A DNA stretch of 21,255 nucleotides from IMG/VR virus record IMGVR_UViG_3300017753_000138, positions 1 through 21,255 of that record; one strand, written 5' to 3'. Source of the stretch: a virus. Shown piece after piece: positions 6,210 to 15,798 of the stretch (within the stretch, counting starts at the first letter, position 1; every line of letters starts with the position of its first letter). Position numbers and translations under genes: made by a program. The notes under the pieces were generated by a model. That model worked only from the letters and a program-made list of their open reading frames with translations. It made no database searches and was not told the origin of the DNA.

Positions 6210-8683
6210 TTAAAGCCTCCACCAGTTTCAATAAAATCTGTAGGTCTACCAAGTGGGTTAATAAACGGCAGTCCTACATCGATATATTCCTGATCCCGTT
6301 CAAATCGATACCAATTTTCTAAACGTCTTAGTGATCCTGGCATCATTGATTCCATAACTTGCCAGTTAAGAAAATGGTTATAGGCAAACTCGGTGTAGAA
6401 TAAATTTGCATAAGGAGTATTTGCTTTGATTGCTTTCCAGCCTTGCCATCCAAGTTCACCGTCTTCCATCATGTCGGCAAACAAAGTCACAAAATCTTTA
6501 CCCATTCCATATACTGGTCCTGCAATCTCTTCATCGAGTTTACCATAGTAATTTCCGTATTCTGCCGCTAAAGCATCACCCATAAATCCTAGAACTCCTG
6601 ATTGTCTTAATGCATTCCAGTATGTTTCAGGCTTATCAAGTGGTTGTGGCGTTAGTCCTTTTGCAAGATCTTTAAGGCTCATTGCGGCATATCCCATTCC
6701 CATTGCACCAACGGAATGATACATAACACCAGGAACTCCCATTTCGTACATTCGAGGAAATAAATTGGTCATCATTGCAACCTGATAAGATCTGAATTGC
6801 CAGAATGCTTGAGCGGCCGCACCAGGAACCGTTCCTCTTTGGAACGTCCTCATCATAATCGCCCGTTCATTGGCTCCAATTTCAGGAACGCCAATACGGG
6901 ATTCATTGACAAAAAACAAAGAAAGTTTGTCTGCAAGACGAGATTCAGTAGCTCCTGCCTGTTTTAAAACCCAATCCGAAGTAATAAAAGATTCATCAGG
7001 GAAGTTGGTTCCTTTCATTGATGGTTCGTTCTTAACCAAGTCTGATATTTTAAAAGAACCAATTTGTTGCAATTTATTCCAATCAGTTTCATCAATTCCG
7101 TATTGCACCAAAACTCTTTTAAAATCTTTACCAGCTTTTGATGCATCTAATTTTGCCCAACTTGTTTTTAAGTTTTTTGCAAAATGCATCGAGGCCATTT
7201 TAGAAAAACCTTCTCTGGCCCAATCCGTCCAGGCATTCAGTCCATTTATGTGGAAAAAGTTGTCAACGGCTTTTGACATTATTCCTGGGATTGCATCATC
7301 GATAGTAAACCTGGATGCGGCTGATCCAAGGATGGTGTCTGCACCAACCCCAAGCATTCGGTAGATATATTTTCTTTCTGCATCACTGACATTGGTTGCA
7401 ACATTTGTAAGAACTTTAGTGTAAGAATCCCAAACATTGACTCCCATGTGGTTCAATGACATTGCCGCAGTTGCAACATCTGTTACTGAAGAAAGTGTTG
7501 CTTTTCCTAGTTTAGAAAGAATGTTAAGTCCTGAAATAGTATTAATAATTTTTGCAATTCCAGGTTTTCCCACAATAAATGCTTCTCCTGTAACTTGTGC
7601 CATTCTGGATCGAAGCGCATTCCGATCCCATGCACTTAATGGCCTACCTTCTTTTTTTAATCTTCCTTCAAGTTGATCCATCATCTCCTCAAAGGTTTCT
7701 TTAGGATCTGGACCCATAAAGTCAATCAACACGGATCGGTTTGATTGAACTTCCAGGTCGTTGAATATGGCGTGGATCGGACTTGCGTGGCCGTACATTT
7801 CGTTGTAGGCCATCCATGATTCACTATCTTTAAAAATGAGTTCTCTGCTGTGCTGAAACTGTTCTGATGCACTTTCAGATAGTCGAAATTTAGATGTGTC
7901 GTATTGATCTGCCGCTTTGGTTCTTTCGTCAAAAACCTTTCCAAGATAATCATCGATGGCTTCTTCTTTGGTCATAATCACGGTGCCATCTTTTGCGGTC
8001 ATCTTGGATTTAGGCTGGGTTTTATCCCAATCAATCAATCCTCGGATATCCTGAATCCACTTTTCTTTTGATGCTTTGGAAAGTTTGTAGGGGTCGTGCC
8101 ATTGGGTAGCAACGTGATCAGCACGGTAACGGACTGCAACACCTGATCGGTTAAGATCTACAATAATTTTTTGTTTTGCATCTGCAATAGATTTAGCCAT
8201 TGAAAATGCCAAATCGTTGTTGGTTTTCTGAACTCCGTCAAAAGGGTAAAGCTCCTTAACCAAATCCTGCTGAAACGACTTAGAACCAAGCATTTTTCTA
8301 ATAGCTCTGGAAGACAACCCAGTTTCAGCAAAGATCTTCCCATGCAGGGTTTTAAGCTTTGCACGTTGCATTGTTCCTATTGAGTACAGAAACCCTTCTT
8401 TCTTCCGAGTCGATCCTGTTAAAAATGCTTTGAAGTTTCTGACAAAATCATCATCACCAAAGATCTTCCTCAACATTTCCTGTTTTACCGAAGCTTTTTT
8501 GACAATGCCAACTGATGCCATATTGGCTTCAAATTCAGCATCTTTAACACCAAGGTTGATGTCTTTGATGATATCCATCCAATCATGTCCAGCATCTATT
8601 CTGGATTGGATAGAATCAGATATATTTAGGATTTCCTGGGGAGATAGTCCTGCTTTAGAAAGGATTTCTTCGCAAGTAGCCAT
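6206..8683 (-). CDS. Large internal virion / ejection protein (gp16-like, C-terminal part)
   Basis: 825 residues, largely helical. It is placed where T7 gene 16 lies, right before the tail fibre. Features are a charged N-terminal region starting 'MATCEEILSKAGLS', an amphipathic Gly/Ala/Ser-rich segment at about 380-415 ('ISGLNILSKLGKATLSSVTDVATAAM'-like, with alternating small residues), a hydrophobic Gly/Met-rich stretch at about 650-670 ('SVGAMGMGYAAM') and a C-terminus rich in Trp, Tyr and Phe. This resembles the membrane-active internal core proteins that form the DNA translocation channel across the cell envelope. No lytic transglycosylase signature is seen. It starts by TAATG overlap with the 295 aa gene, so both products are probably made together and may jointly replace a single gp16-type protein. 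Confidence 0.72.
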   Translation of the reverse strand: MATCEEILSKAGLSPQEILNISDSIQSRIDAGHDWMDIIKDINLGVKDAEFEANMASVGIVKKASVKQEMLRKIFGDDDFVRNFKAFLTGSTRKKEGFLYSIGTMQRAKLKTLHGKIFAETGLSSRAIRKMLGSKSFQQDLVKELYPFDGVQKTNNDLAFSMAKSIADAKQKIIVDLNRSGVAVRYRADHVATQWHDPYKLSKASKEKWIQDIRGLIDWDKTQPKSKMTAKDGTVIMTKEEAIDDYLGKVFDERTKAADQYDTSKFRLSESASEQFQHSRELIFKDSESWMAYNEMYGHASPIHAIFNDLEVQSNRSVLIDFMGPDPKETFEEMMDQLEGRLKKEGRPLSAWDRNALRSRMAQVTGEAFIVGKPGIAKIINTISGLNILSKLGKATLSSVTDVATAAMSLNHMGVNVWDSYTKVLTNVATNVSDAERKYIYRMLGVGADTILGSAASRFTIDDAIPGIMSKAVDNFFHINGLNAWTDWAREGFSKMASMHFAKNLKTSWAKLDASKAGKDFKRVLVQYGIDETDWNKLQQIGSFKISDLVKNEPSMKGTNFPDESFITSDWVLKQAGATESRLADKLSLFFVNESRIGVPEIGANERAIMMRTFQRGTVPGAAAQAFWQFRSYQVAMMTNLFPRMYEMGVPGVMYHSVGAMGMGYAAMSLKDLAKGLTPQPLDKPETYWNALRQSGVLGFMGDALAAEYGNYYGKLDEEIAGPVYGMGKDFVTLFADMMEDGELGWQGWKAIKANTPYANLFYTEFAYNHFLNWQVMESMMPGSLRRLENWYRFERDQEYIDVGLPFINPLGRPTDFIETGGGFK

Positions 8684-9570
8684 TAGGTAGATTTACAAGT
8701 AATGTAATCCAATACTGCTTTTGGAGTTGTCTTCATTTTATCAGCAACAATTTTGACTTCTTCCTGGTCTGCCAAGCTTCTAATTTCCCGTTGAGCCACT
8801 TCTTTATATTCTTCAAGGGAATTTTCTATACTTTTAAGAACATCAATATTCTTATCAGGAGGTCTTGACCCTTCGATTTCTGCTCCATTTTTCCCAGATG
8901 CAATGTCATCCATTGCTTTTCCTGCGGCAAATGAAGTTTCTTGAACATCTTGTCCTCTAAGTTTTTTCACTACTGCACCCATTCCAGCAACGGTAGCTCC
9001 TAACGCTCCTGCAAACGCTACGTTCATCAAAGATGTAGTAAGGTCATATTCCACCTGAGTTGCTTTTTTATTGTGATATATTGGGACTTCACCAACTGCG
9101 GCTCCAATTGCGGCATCCCCAGCACCTCTTGCTAAAGTTTTCCCAATGTTTGCAACCTTCATCGATGCTCCCATCAACCGAGTCCAGGGAAGAAAATTTA
9201 ACGGATCAAATAAAGATCCTGCCAAACCTCCCATAACAGACGATAAGGTGTAGCCATCTGGCCCCATTGCCCATTGGAGTTTTTCCTGGTAGTCCTGTTC
9301 GTCTGCAACGGTTTGAGCTTGGTAGTGTGTCATCCCGTCAAACCATTTGGTGTTAGGTCTGGAATACATGGTTTCCCATGTTTCCTTATCTACTGGATCT
9401 GAATCTTCGTTCCAGTATCTGTATAAGTTGTACCCTGCAATCGTAGGGTTTTCATTGGATATAAAATTGTCAAATGCCCATGAAAATTGGGTGTAACCAG
9501 AAGGTTGCATTTCTTTTAAATGATCTTCTGAAATGCTCCCATAATTTTCTAAAGGAAATTCGTTGATCAT
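8683..9570 (-). CDS. Internal virion / ejection protein (gp16-like, N-terminal part?)
   Basis: 295 residues. The N-terminal third is aromatic and acidic ('SGYTQFSWAFDNFISNENP', 'LYRYWNED'). Hydrophobic Gly/Ala segments follow at about 108-130 ('SVMGGLAGSLFDPLNFLPW'), 147-162 ('GDAAIGAAVGEVPIY') and 178-200 ('SLMNVAFAGALGATVAGMGA'), then a charged coiled-coil-like C-terminus. 'DPLN' after a Gly-rich hydrophobic run and repeated Ala/Gly helices are common in podovirus ejection proteins that insert into the host envelope. It has a strong GGAGGGG site and a four-base overlap with the 1011 aa gene. Together with the 825 aa product it totals about 1120 residues, near the size of T7 gp16 (1318), supporting a split core protein. 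The molecular role is inferred. Confidence 0.68.
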   Translation of the reverse strand: MINEFPLENYGSISEDHLKEMQPSGYTQFSWAFDNFISNENPTIAGYNLYRYWNEDSDPVDKETWETMYSRPNTKWFDGMTHYQAQTVADEQDYQEKLQWAMGPDGYTLSSVMGGLAGSLFDPLNFLPWTRLMGASMKVANIGKTLARGAGDAAIGAAVGEVPIYHNKKATQVEYDLTTSLMNVAFAGALGATVAGMGAVVKKLRGQDVQETSFAAGKAMDDIASGKNGAEIEGSRPPDKNIDVLKSIENSLEEYKEVAQREIRSLADQEEVKIVADKMKTTPKAVLDYITCKST

Positions 9571-12500
9571 TCGTTAGCCCCTCCAATAAAAGGAATAAAG
9601 GATGGAACCCATTCCATTCTCCAATTGTTAATCCATTTCATGGGACTAATTGATTCTAAATCTTTTATTCCAGGTTTTAAGGATTCTGCACGTCTTTGAA
9701 TAAGCTTTGCTCCTTTCAAACCAGTTGTATTGAGTTCTTCTTCAGACATAGATTCTTTAACCCTTTTAACCATCATCTGAGTGCTTCTGTTTTGTCCTAT
9801 AACAAATTCGTTTAACCAATTTCCTGCTGTTTGATCTTTTTCGACTCCTGTTTTAACCAATCCAGTAATACCACCAGATCCAACGGCAATCCCATCTAAA
9901 GACTTTCTATGTTTAACTCTCAACGCCATGTCAATAATTCCTCCTGGTCCTTCAATAGAAATACCTGGAGAACTAACATTTCCATTTTCATCAACAGGTC
10001 CAACTCGTAATACCCCACCAAATGGATAGCTTTTCATGACTAAAGTAAGACTTTCTCCGTCAATGTTTCGATCCATTGAAATAAAAGGATTGTCAATGTT
10101 TTGAATAACTCCTGCTTCTTCTCGAATAGCAGTATTAAATCTTTTTAAAACGGTATCTTTAAGGAATTTTCTTTTTTCAAGATCTTCCTCATTCATCATT
10201 GCAAGTTGATCTTTGGTTGGCGTAAACGAATTCATAGGGGTGCTAAACACAACATCATCGTTATCAACTCCAAGATTGGTGACAATGTAACTTTCTAAAG
10301 CATTGCTAACGTCATCAGGAGATAAACCATTTTCATGAAGAAGTTCATTTGGGAACCATATTTTGTCTTGTTGATGTCCACTTAAATGAAAAGGAGCATC
10401 GACTAAAACAATCCCATCATTTTGACCACCTGAAGATCCAAACATTCTTTCTGCAAGATCTTTGGGGTTCATTGGCGTTCCTCTTCCAGCCATTGCCTGA
10501 TATGCATTTTTAAATAATTCAGAAAAAGATTTCCTGATTGCTTCTGAAGAAATTCCTCTTCCAAAACGATCATTAAATGCTTCAGCCAATTCCTGGCTCA
10601 TTGGACTATCAGTTGTTTTTTCTTTAGGCTTTTGCATCCACACCAAGGTTTCTGCAATAAGCCCTCTGCCTCCTTTTGATAAATAAGGAGATAATTGGAT
10701 GTAATCTTTTAGGATTCCTTTTCTCCTAAGTTCTGCGACTGCCTTGGGCCAATTGTCGGGGTATTTCGCTTTTAATGCTTCTTTGACAACAGGCCAGTTT
10801 TGTTCTGCGTTGTTCCATTGGAGAAGTGGTGATATTCCATTCAGGTCATCCTGGTTTAAAAGATTAACCCCTCTCATCTGTGCCAACACATTTGGATTTA
10901 ATGGCGCACTTGGATTGGATTGACCTTGCAATGCCATTTGGGTTCTTACATCCGATTCAACATTGGCATCACGGGCGAGGAATTGTTCACCCCATGCTCT
11001 TACATCACTTCCAGAAGTGTAGTTTTCGCGTGGGATTCCTCGGACCATTTCGGCATATCCTTTAGGATCTTCCTGGATCATTTTTTTTGTTTGAGCGACT
11101 GATCCCTGAACATCTCTATAAAGTGCTTGTCTTCTTGCAAATGAGGCTTGAGAAAAACCTTTAGTGTGTTCCGTAGGATTCAAACGAAGTATTTCGTTTT
11201 CCAATTCGGCAATGTTTCCACCACCTTTTAATAGATTGTAATGATGAAATATCTGTGAAGAGTATTTCATTACGTCCTGGTGGACTTTTAATTCAGTTGG
11301 ATCTGTAATAATTCCTGATGCATTAATCCTCATTACTGGTTGAGGATTCATATTTTCAGGACTAAGGTTGGATCGAAGGTAACTCTGAACTCTGCTGTTC
11401 AAAGCTTCTTTGGTCATATCAGGCTTTTCTAAAGCCTTTTTTTGAGCTTGTAACAAATTTGTAGCCGCTTGGGCTAATTCTGCTCTGTTTTCTAATCCTT
11501 TGTAGGTATCACCTGATATTAATTCTTTTACTAAAATTTCAAGATTGTCAGTGTCATTGTCGTAATCATATTTAACAATTGTGGACTTAACCCTGTTACT
11601 CCATTTGCTTTGTCTTTTCCTTTCAGCATTTTTTTCATTTGTTTGTTGCTTGCTTGAGGCATCTAGTTCCAACGAAATCTTCTGGGCTCCCGTCAGGTTT
11701 CCAAACAAATGATCATTCAACCCAGGATGTTTGATGATTTCTAAATACTCATCAGGGTTGGTGTTAATCAGTTTCCGACCTGATTCAAACTGTGCGTAAC
11801 TTTTCAGCTTTGGAATTAAGTTCTCATATTGCTCTTTATTTATCTGTCCTGTTTGCAGATCTTCTTTAGCTTTTATTTTTACTTGTTTAAAAAAAGATTC
11901 ATGCTCTTCTCTTAATTTTTGTAGGTTCCCTGCGGCGGCTTTTTCCATTCCTTTTCCAGTTCCAGTTTTGGACTTGGAATATCTTCGTGCCGCTACAAAT
12001 CCTTTATAATAATTTCTAGCGTAATTAAAATTTTTGTCTGTAAGCTCACCACTTTTGCTTTTGACAAATTCATCAAATGCAACCGAATTCTTCTGGGTTG
12101 TCAGCCTTATTCGATTCTGACGAACCGTTGAAAGCCCGTTGATGTAAATAGAACCCTTTCGGTTCTTCATCAGCGAATGTCTTCTGTCGTAGTTGGGCTT
12201 GTTGTAAGTCTTGGCTAAATCGTCATAGATTCTTTTTTCTTCACTTTTGTAATATGAACTGACTCCTTCAATACTTGATAAATCTAGGTTTTGGTATTGT
12301 TTTTCACGTTCAAAGTTTCCCTTGTTCATATTGTCAACAAGGGCTCCCATTTTATCTCCATATTCCACATAAAAATCATTTGCGGAATTCTGATCTTCTG
12401 TCTCTTTTAATCGTGTATTAATGTCCATTGCCACGGACCCTGCTTCCATAGCCATATCTGCAAAGCTTGACCATGCTTGCTGGGAAGCAGTTTCATCATC

Positions 12501-12602
12501 AAAAAACTGCAACGCATTAAGAGGAGGTGCAGGATCAGCCGCTTTTACGGCTTGTTGTGAGGTTACTTTTTCCTCACCACGGTAATACTGAAATTCAGCC
12601 AT
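9567..12602 (-). CDS. Large internal virion protein (gp15-like)
   Basis: 1011 residues, soluble and mostly helical, rich in Lys, Glu, Gln and Asn, without transmembrane segments. Position between a gp14-like protein and the gp16-like pair matches T7 gene 15 (about 750 residues), whose product forms part of the ejected internal core and the periplasmic tunnel. Recognisable stretches are 'SSFADMAMEAGSVAMDINTRL' near residues 45-66, the usual N-terminal look of such proteins, and a helical-repeat-like region at about 260-320 ('TNPDEYLEIIKHPGLNDHL'). The C-terminal 300 residues are less charged with several Gly-rich turns ('GGVLRVGPVDENGNV', 'GPGGIIDMAL'). It starts by TAATG overlap with the gp14-like gene, and an AAGGA lies upstream. 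Assignment rests on size, composition and gene order. Confidence 0.7.
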   Translation of the reverse strand: MAEFQYYRGEEKVTSQQAVKAADPAPPLNALQFFDDETASQQAWSSFADMAMEAGSVAMDINTRLKETEDQNSANDFYVEYGDKMGALVDNMNKGNFEREKQYQNLDLSSIEGVSSYYKSEEKRIYDDLAKTYNKPNYDRRHSLMKNRKGSIYINGLSTVRQNRIRLTTQKNSVAFDEFVKSKSGELTDKNFNYARNYYKGFVAARRYSKSKTGTGKGMEKAAAGNLQKLREEHESFFKQVKIKAKEDLQTGQINKEQYENLIPKLKSYAQFESGRKLINTNPDEYLEIIKHPGLNDHLFGNLTGAQKISLELDASSKQQTNEKNAERKRQSKWSNRVKSTIVKYDYDNDTDNLEILVKELISGDTYKGLENRAELAQAATNLLQAQKKALEKPDMTKEALNSRVQSYLRSNLSPENMNPQPVMRINASGIITDPTELKVHQDVMKYSSQIFHHYNLLKGGGNIAELENEILRLNPTEHTKGFSQASFARRQALYRDVQGSVAQTKKMIQEDPKGYAEMVRGIPRENYTSGSDVRAWGEQFLARDANVESDVRTQMALQGQSNPSAPLNPNVLAQMRGVNLLNQDDLNGISPLLQWNNAEQNWPVVKEALKAKYPDNWPKAVAELRRKGILKDYIQLSPYLSKGGRGLIAETLVWMQKPKEKTTDSPMSQELAEAFNDRFGRGISSEAIRKSFSELFKNAYQAMAGRGTPMNPKDLAERMFGSSGGQNDGIVLVDAPFHLSGHQQDKIWFPNELLHENGLSPDDVSNALESYIVTNLGVDNDDVVFSTPMNSFTPTKDQLAMMNEEDLEKRKFLKDTVLKRFNTAIREEAGVIQNIDNPFISMDRNIDGESLTLVMKSYPFGGVLRVGPVDENGNVSSPGISIEGPGGIIDMALRVKHRKSLDGIAVGSGGITGLVKTGVEKDQTAGNWLNEFVIGQNRSTQMMVKRVKESMSEEELNTTGLKGAKLIQRRAESLKPGIKDLESISPMKWINNWRMEWVPSFIPFIGGANE

Positions 12603-13255
12603 TATTGATTAGGTCCTTCTGTACCTGGATTTGATTCTGGTGATGACGATCCGTAAGCTTGTTGGTATTGCATCCCCATAGAAGCTCCACCAACTCCACC
12701 ACCTAAAATACTTATAAAAGCGTTCATGCCTCTTGATGCTTCAAGACCTTGGGCTCCTGCTCGAAGCTGATTAGCTTTGGCGTAGCGCATCTTTTGCTGA
12801 AACTTTGCAGACTTTTTCATTTCTGTGGTTTTCCACTTCACATCATCCCATTCAGATTTAATCTGATTTCGAGCATTCTGCTGTTCGGTGTAGGCTTCTC
12901 TGTCTCCCACTTCCATCTGCATTGCCGCTACTTCTAAAGGCGTTCCTCCACTAACGTCTGCACCTGATCCTGCGGCTTTTACAAGTAACGAAGATGCGTT
13001 TCTTTCTGCCTGTGCTTTAATCTGCATTGCTTTAGATGCAGATGAATTCATAATTCCTACACTTTTTCGGTAAGCAACCCGTTTAGTTCTTTTAGATGTT
13101 GTGTTGGCTTGATCAAGAACTTCATCACCATAGTCTTCTTCCCATCCTGCTTGCTGATACATTCCACGAATACGCATCCGAGTCATCTGGTCTTGCTGAC
13201 CAGCCCTCATCATACCCATCCCCATACCAGCTAATGCACCAACCCACCAAGCCAT
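12602..13255 (-). CDS. Internal virion protein (gp14-like)
   Basis: 217 residues. A hydrophobic Gly/Met-rich N-terminus ('WWVGALAGMGMGMM', 3-16), a long helical, Gln/Ala/Lys-rich middle ('SSASKAMQIKAQAERNASSLL', 'YTEQQNARNQIKSEW') and a second Gly-rich hydrophobic segment near the C-terminus ('AFISILGGGVGGASMGM', about 182-198) match the T7 gp14 type. That is the smallest core protein; it inserts in the outer membrane during ejection (T7 gp14 is 196 residues). The motif 'GSGADVSGGTPLEV' in the middle is also typical of this group. The start has an AAGGATT ribosome-binding site and lies eight bases after the nozzle gene. It is followed immediately by the gp15-like gene, as in T7. Confidence 0.8.
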   Translation of the reverse strand: MAWWVGALAGMGMGMMRAGQQDQMTRMRIRGMYQQAGWEEDYGDEVLDQANTTSKRTKRVAYRKSVGIMNSSASKAMQIKAQAERNASSLLVKAAGSGADVSGGTPLEVAAMQMEVGDREAYTEQQNARNQIKSEWDDVKWKTTEMKKSAKFQQKMRYAKANQLRAGAQGLEASRGMNAFISILGGGVGGASMGMQYQQAYGSSSPESNPGTEGPNQ

Positions 13256-13263
13256 ATTAATCC

Positions 13264-15798
13264 TTAAAGATCGTTAGATTCGTAATCAAAACCAATTAGC
13301 AAAATAGATAATGGAAACGGACCATCCTGGCCTATAACCACGTTATGATCGTCATAGGTCATATTGCCCATCGTTAATACTTCATCTCCTGAGAAAAATG
13401 GAACCGCATTTCCTAATTTATCTGTAGGAAATCGGTATATCATTTGATCTAATTCCTCAGTATTAGGTCCGTATTTCAGTCCCATCGTGTCCAAAAGCTT
13501 TACTACAATTCGGGAAATCTTTTTTCGGTTTCCAACTAAAATCCCTTGAGGTCCATTAGGGATATCCAAAGTTGTTACAAAGCTGTCATACCCTAGTCCT
13601 GCATGAATCTTATCAGCCTCTAAAATAGTTATTGCTCCTGAACTTACTGTAAATGTTCCTGTCTGAATTGCTGAATCTGCCAAAACTCTTAAAGATTGAC
13701 CTTCAAGATGGTTTAGTCCTGTCAGATTGGTAATGTCTGATCCTGTAGTGTAAATTCCTGAATCCACGTAATGAGCTTCATCGCTTGTGATTTCTCCTGA
13801 ATCATAAAACCGATCCATATATTCGACATAACGGACTGTTGCAGAATTTACAGTTCGTTTGACTACCATCCATAATTGATGATGTGTTGTTGTCGGAATA
13901 ACTGTAATCGATTCCACGACAGCATTAGTTCCTGCAATCTCGTGATTGCTCCATGCCATCATGTTCAAAGCTTTGTTGTAGGTACACGCAATCATTTTCC
14001 CATCGTTTAAACGGGCCCAGATTACGTTGTAAGGCATATCCTGGTAGGCAACATCTTTGATTACTCCAAGAGCAATATCATCGGCTCTCAAAGTCATATC
14101 AGATGCTTGGTTTCCTCCTCTGTCAGAACTATATGCAATGTCTCGAAGTTTCCGTCCGTTCTTTTGAACGTAGATTACATTCTGGTCAATGATCAGAGGT
14201 AACGCCCCTGTTTCAGTTGGGTAGGAAGTAACTCGGTCAATCGAAAAGTTAAATGGAGTAATCGTGATTTCTGTTTCCGATCCATACATCTGGAAAACTC
14301 CTCCAGAGGTTCCAACCGTAAGTTTCTTCCCAGAAATCATAAAATCAATCAAATCCACGGTTGCAGATGAGATTGTCAGTGTTAATCCATTGTCATCCTT
14401 GATTTGTTCTCCAACAACACGGGCTCCTGTTGCAGATACATTTCCTGATGAAACACCTATTTTTTCAGATGGAGAAAAATTGAAGAAATCTGCGGTTTTG
14501 GAAAACCAGATGGTTTGAGGATTATTGTTATTTCCCCCAAAACACATCCGTTGCTGGAAGATCTCAATAGATCGAGGCCACCCTGCATCAGAATTCCAGG
14601 CATATTTACGCCACTCATGGTTTGGACCTCTGGCAACCAGTTCTTCTTTAACTGTTGCCGTAACTTCCAATGCATTGGTTATTGCATCTAACTGAACATA
14701 ACCCCAATTGATTGCAGTTCCTTTAAGCGGATTTATCCGAAGGTAGGTATCTTGATCATAAGATTGAAACCCTAGTCCATTGTTGATTAAAAGCTTGTCC
14801 CAGTAATCTGCTCCAAGGGTTCCAGTAGGGTTTTTATTTGTTGCAGATGTATGAGCAACAATGCACGTATAGTAAACAGTCCCACCGCTTTCTTTAACAA
14901 TTGCACCTTTGGCATAAGATTGTGATGTAGCCCATGTCGAAGACGTTCCATCTCCAACTTTTAAAGTAACAGCAACACCTTTGGGATATGTTCTTTTAGA
15001 AATTGTAATAGTGTCAGTAGATGCTCTGAGATATACGGGTCTTCCATTAAGAGTCAGTGATAACTGAAATGTTGTTGCAGTTGCATTAACAACGAAATAA
15101 TCAGTAGTCCCATCAAAATCAACAGCCGTTGCCGTAGTTGATGTTGCGTGATATTTAGGATATGTCCCAGTAGTTGCCATTCTTATTTTCATCCCATCCA
15201 ACAACCCATGATTGGCAAACTGGAAAAAACTGTCTGTCAAATCTAATTGAGGATCACCAATTTCTTCTGAAGCCTCAGTTCCAACAATTTGTATTGTTGC
15301 AGAATCAAAAGGATTGATATCTCCGTAAGGACCGTCTTTGGTATGAAGGTATTCAAACGCCCAACTGGTGTCACCAGAACGGATTAATTGACGGGGCTGA
15401 TAAGATGGATGAGCAATAAATAAAATGTCGGCAGATTGAGTAAAACTTAGATTATCAAGATCTGCGATGCTGTAAGGCGAGGTTATTTCGTAAGCAGATC
15501 CTCCTGACTCAAGAACTGCACTATTTTTAAAGAATCGGACATATTGGTTTCCAAACTCCAATACATACGCTTGATCCTGACCAAAGTTAAATGGGATTAA
15601 TCGGACTTGGGCATTAGACTTTGTGGATGCCACATATCTCGTTCCTGGCCTCCTGGTGATTGACCCTTGGGGCATCACCACCATATTTTTAAGATCTTTT
15701 ACTGAGGATCGATAAGCATCAGTATCAACAAAACCTTCCAGCTTTGGAGATATCTGACCATCTGCAAAGGAAGTTTGGTAGGTAACTAACCGAGCCAT
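13264..15798 (-). CDS. Tail tubular protein B, nozzle (gp12-like)
   Basis: 844 residues, close to T7 gp12 (794). The N-terminus has the hallmark 'FADGQISPKLEGFVDTDAY' and 'MVVMPQGSITRRPGTRYV' (about 11-57), then 'YVLEFGNQYVRFF'. The middle holds 'GGVFQMYGSE' and 'NGRKLRDIAYS', both recurrent in this family, and the end a beta-rich part. The protein forms the hexameric tail nozzle below the adaptor and carries the fibres. At about 288-336 it has an inserted W...Y..G..V...Y-x-C-I-V-A-HTS...W module similar to the one in the tail fibre. It starts by TAATG overlap with the tail tubular protein A gene. Identity is confident; the extra module is noteworthy. Confidence 0.88.
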   Translation of the reverse strand: MARLVTYQTSFADGQISPKLEGFVDTDAYRSSVKDLKNMVVMPQGSITRRPGTRYVASTKSNAQVRLIPFNFGQDQAYVLEFGNQYVRFFKNSAVLESGGSAYEITSPYSIADLDNLSFTQSADILFIAHPSYQPRQLIRSGDTSWAFEYLHTKDGPYGDINPFDSATIQIVGTEASEEIGDPQLDLTDSFFQFANHGLLDGMKIRMATTGTYPKYHATSTTATAVDFDGTTDYFVVNATATTFQLSLTLNGRPVYLRASTDTITISKRTYPKGVAVTLKVGDGTSSTWATSQSYAKGAIVKESGGTVYYTCIVAHTSATNKNPTGTLGADYWDKLLINNGLGFQSYDQDTYLRINPLKGTAINWGYVQLDAITNALEVTATVKEELVARGPNHEWRKYAWNSDAGWPRSIEIFQQRMCFGGNNNNPQTIWFSKTADFFNFSPSEKIGVSSGNVSATGARVVGEQIKDDNGLTLTISSATVDLIDFMISGKKLTVGTSGGVFQMYGSETEITITPFNFSIDRVTSYPTETGALPLIIDQNVIYVQKNGRKLRDIAYSSDRGGNQASDMTLRADDIALGVIKDVAYQDMPYNVIWARLNDGKMIACTYNKALNMMAWSNHEIAGTNAVVESITVIPTTTHHQLWMVVKRTVNSATVRYVEYMDRFYDSGEITSDEAHYVDSGIYTTGSDITNLTGLNHLEGQSLRVLADSAIQTGTFTVSSGAITILEADKIHAGLGYDSFVTTLDIPNGPQGILVGNRKKISRIVVKLLDTMGLKYGPNTEELDQMIYRFPTDKLGNAVPFFSGDEVLTMGNMTYDDHNVVIGQDGPFPLSILLIGFDYESNDL

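Noticed and set aside
6870-7364. 164-codon open frame on the plus strand inside the ejection protein gene
   Set aside because: It lies wholly antisense to an 825-codon frame with family-like features, has no ribosome-binding site or coding-type composition, and is best seen as a shadow. The same applies to other antisense frames across the late operon.
8670-8700. Programmed -1 frameshift fusing the 295 and 825 aa proteins
   Set aside because: The frames are in -1 relation, but there is no X-XXY-YYZ slippery heptamer or downstream structure; TAATG stop-start coupling explains the junction.
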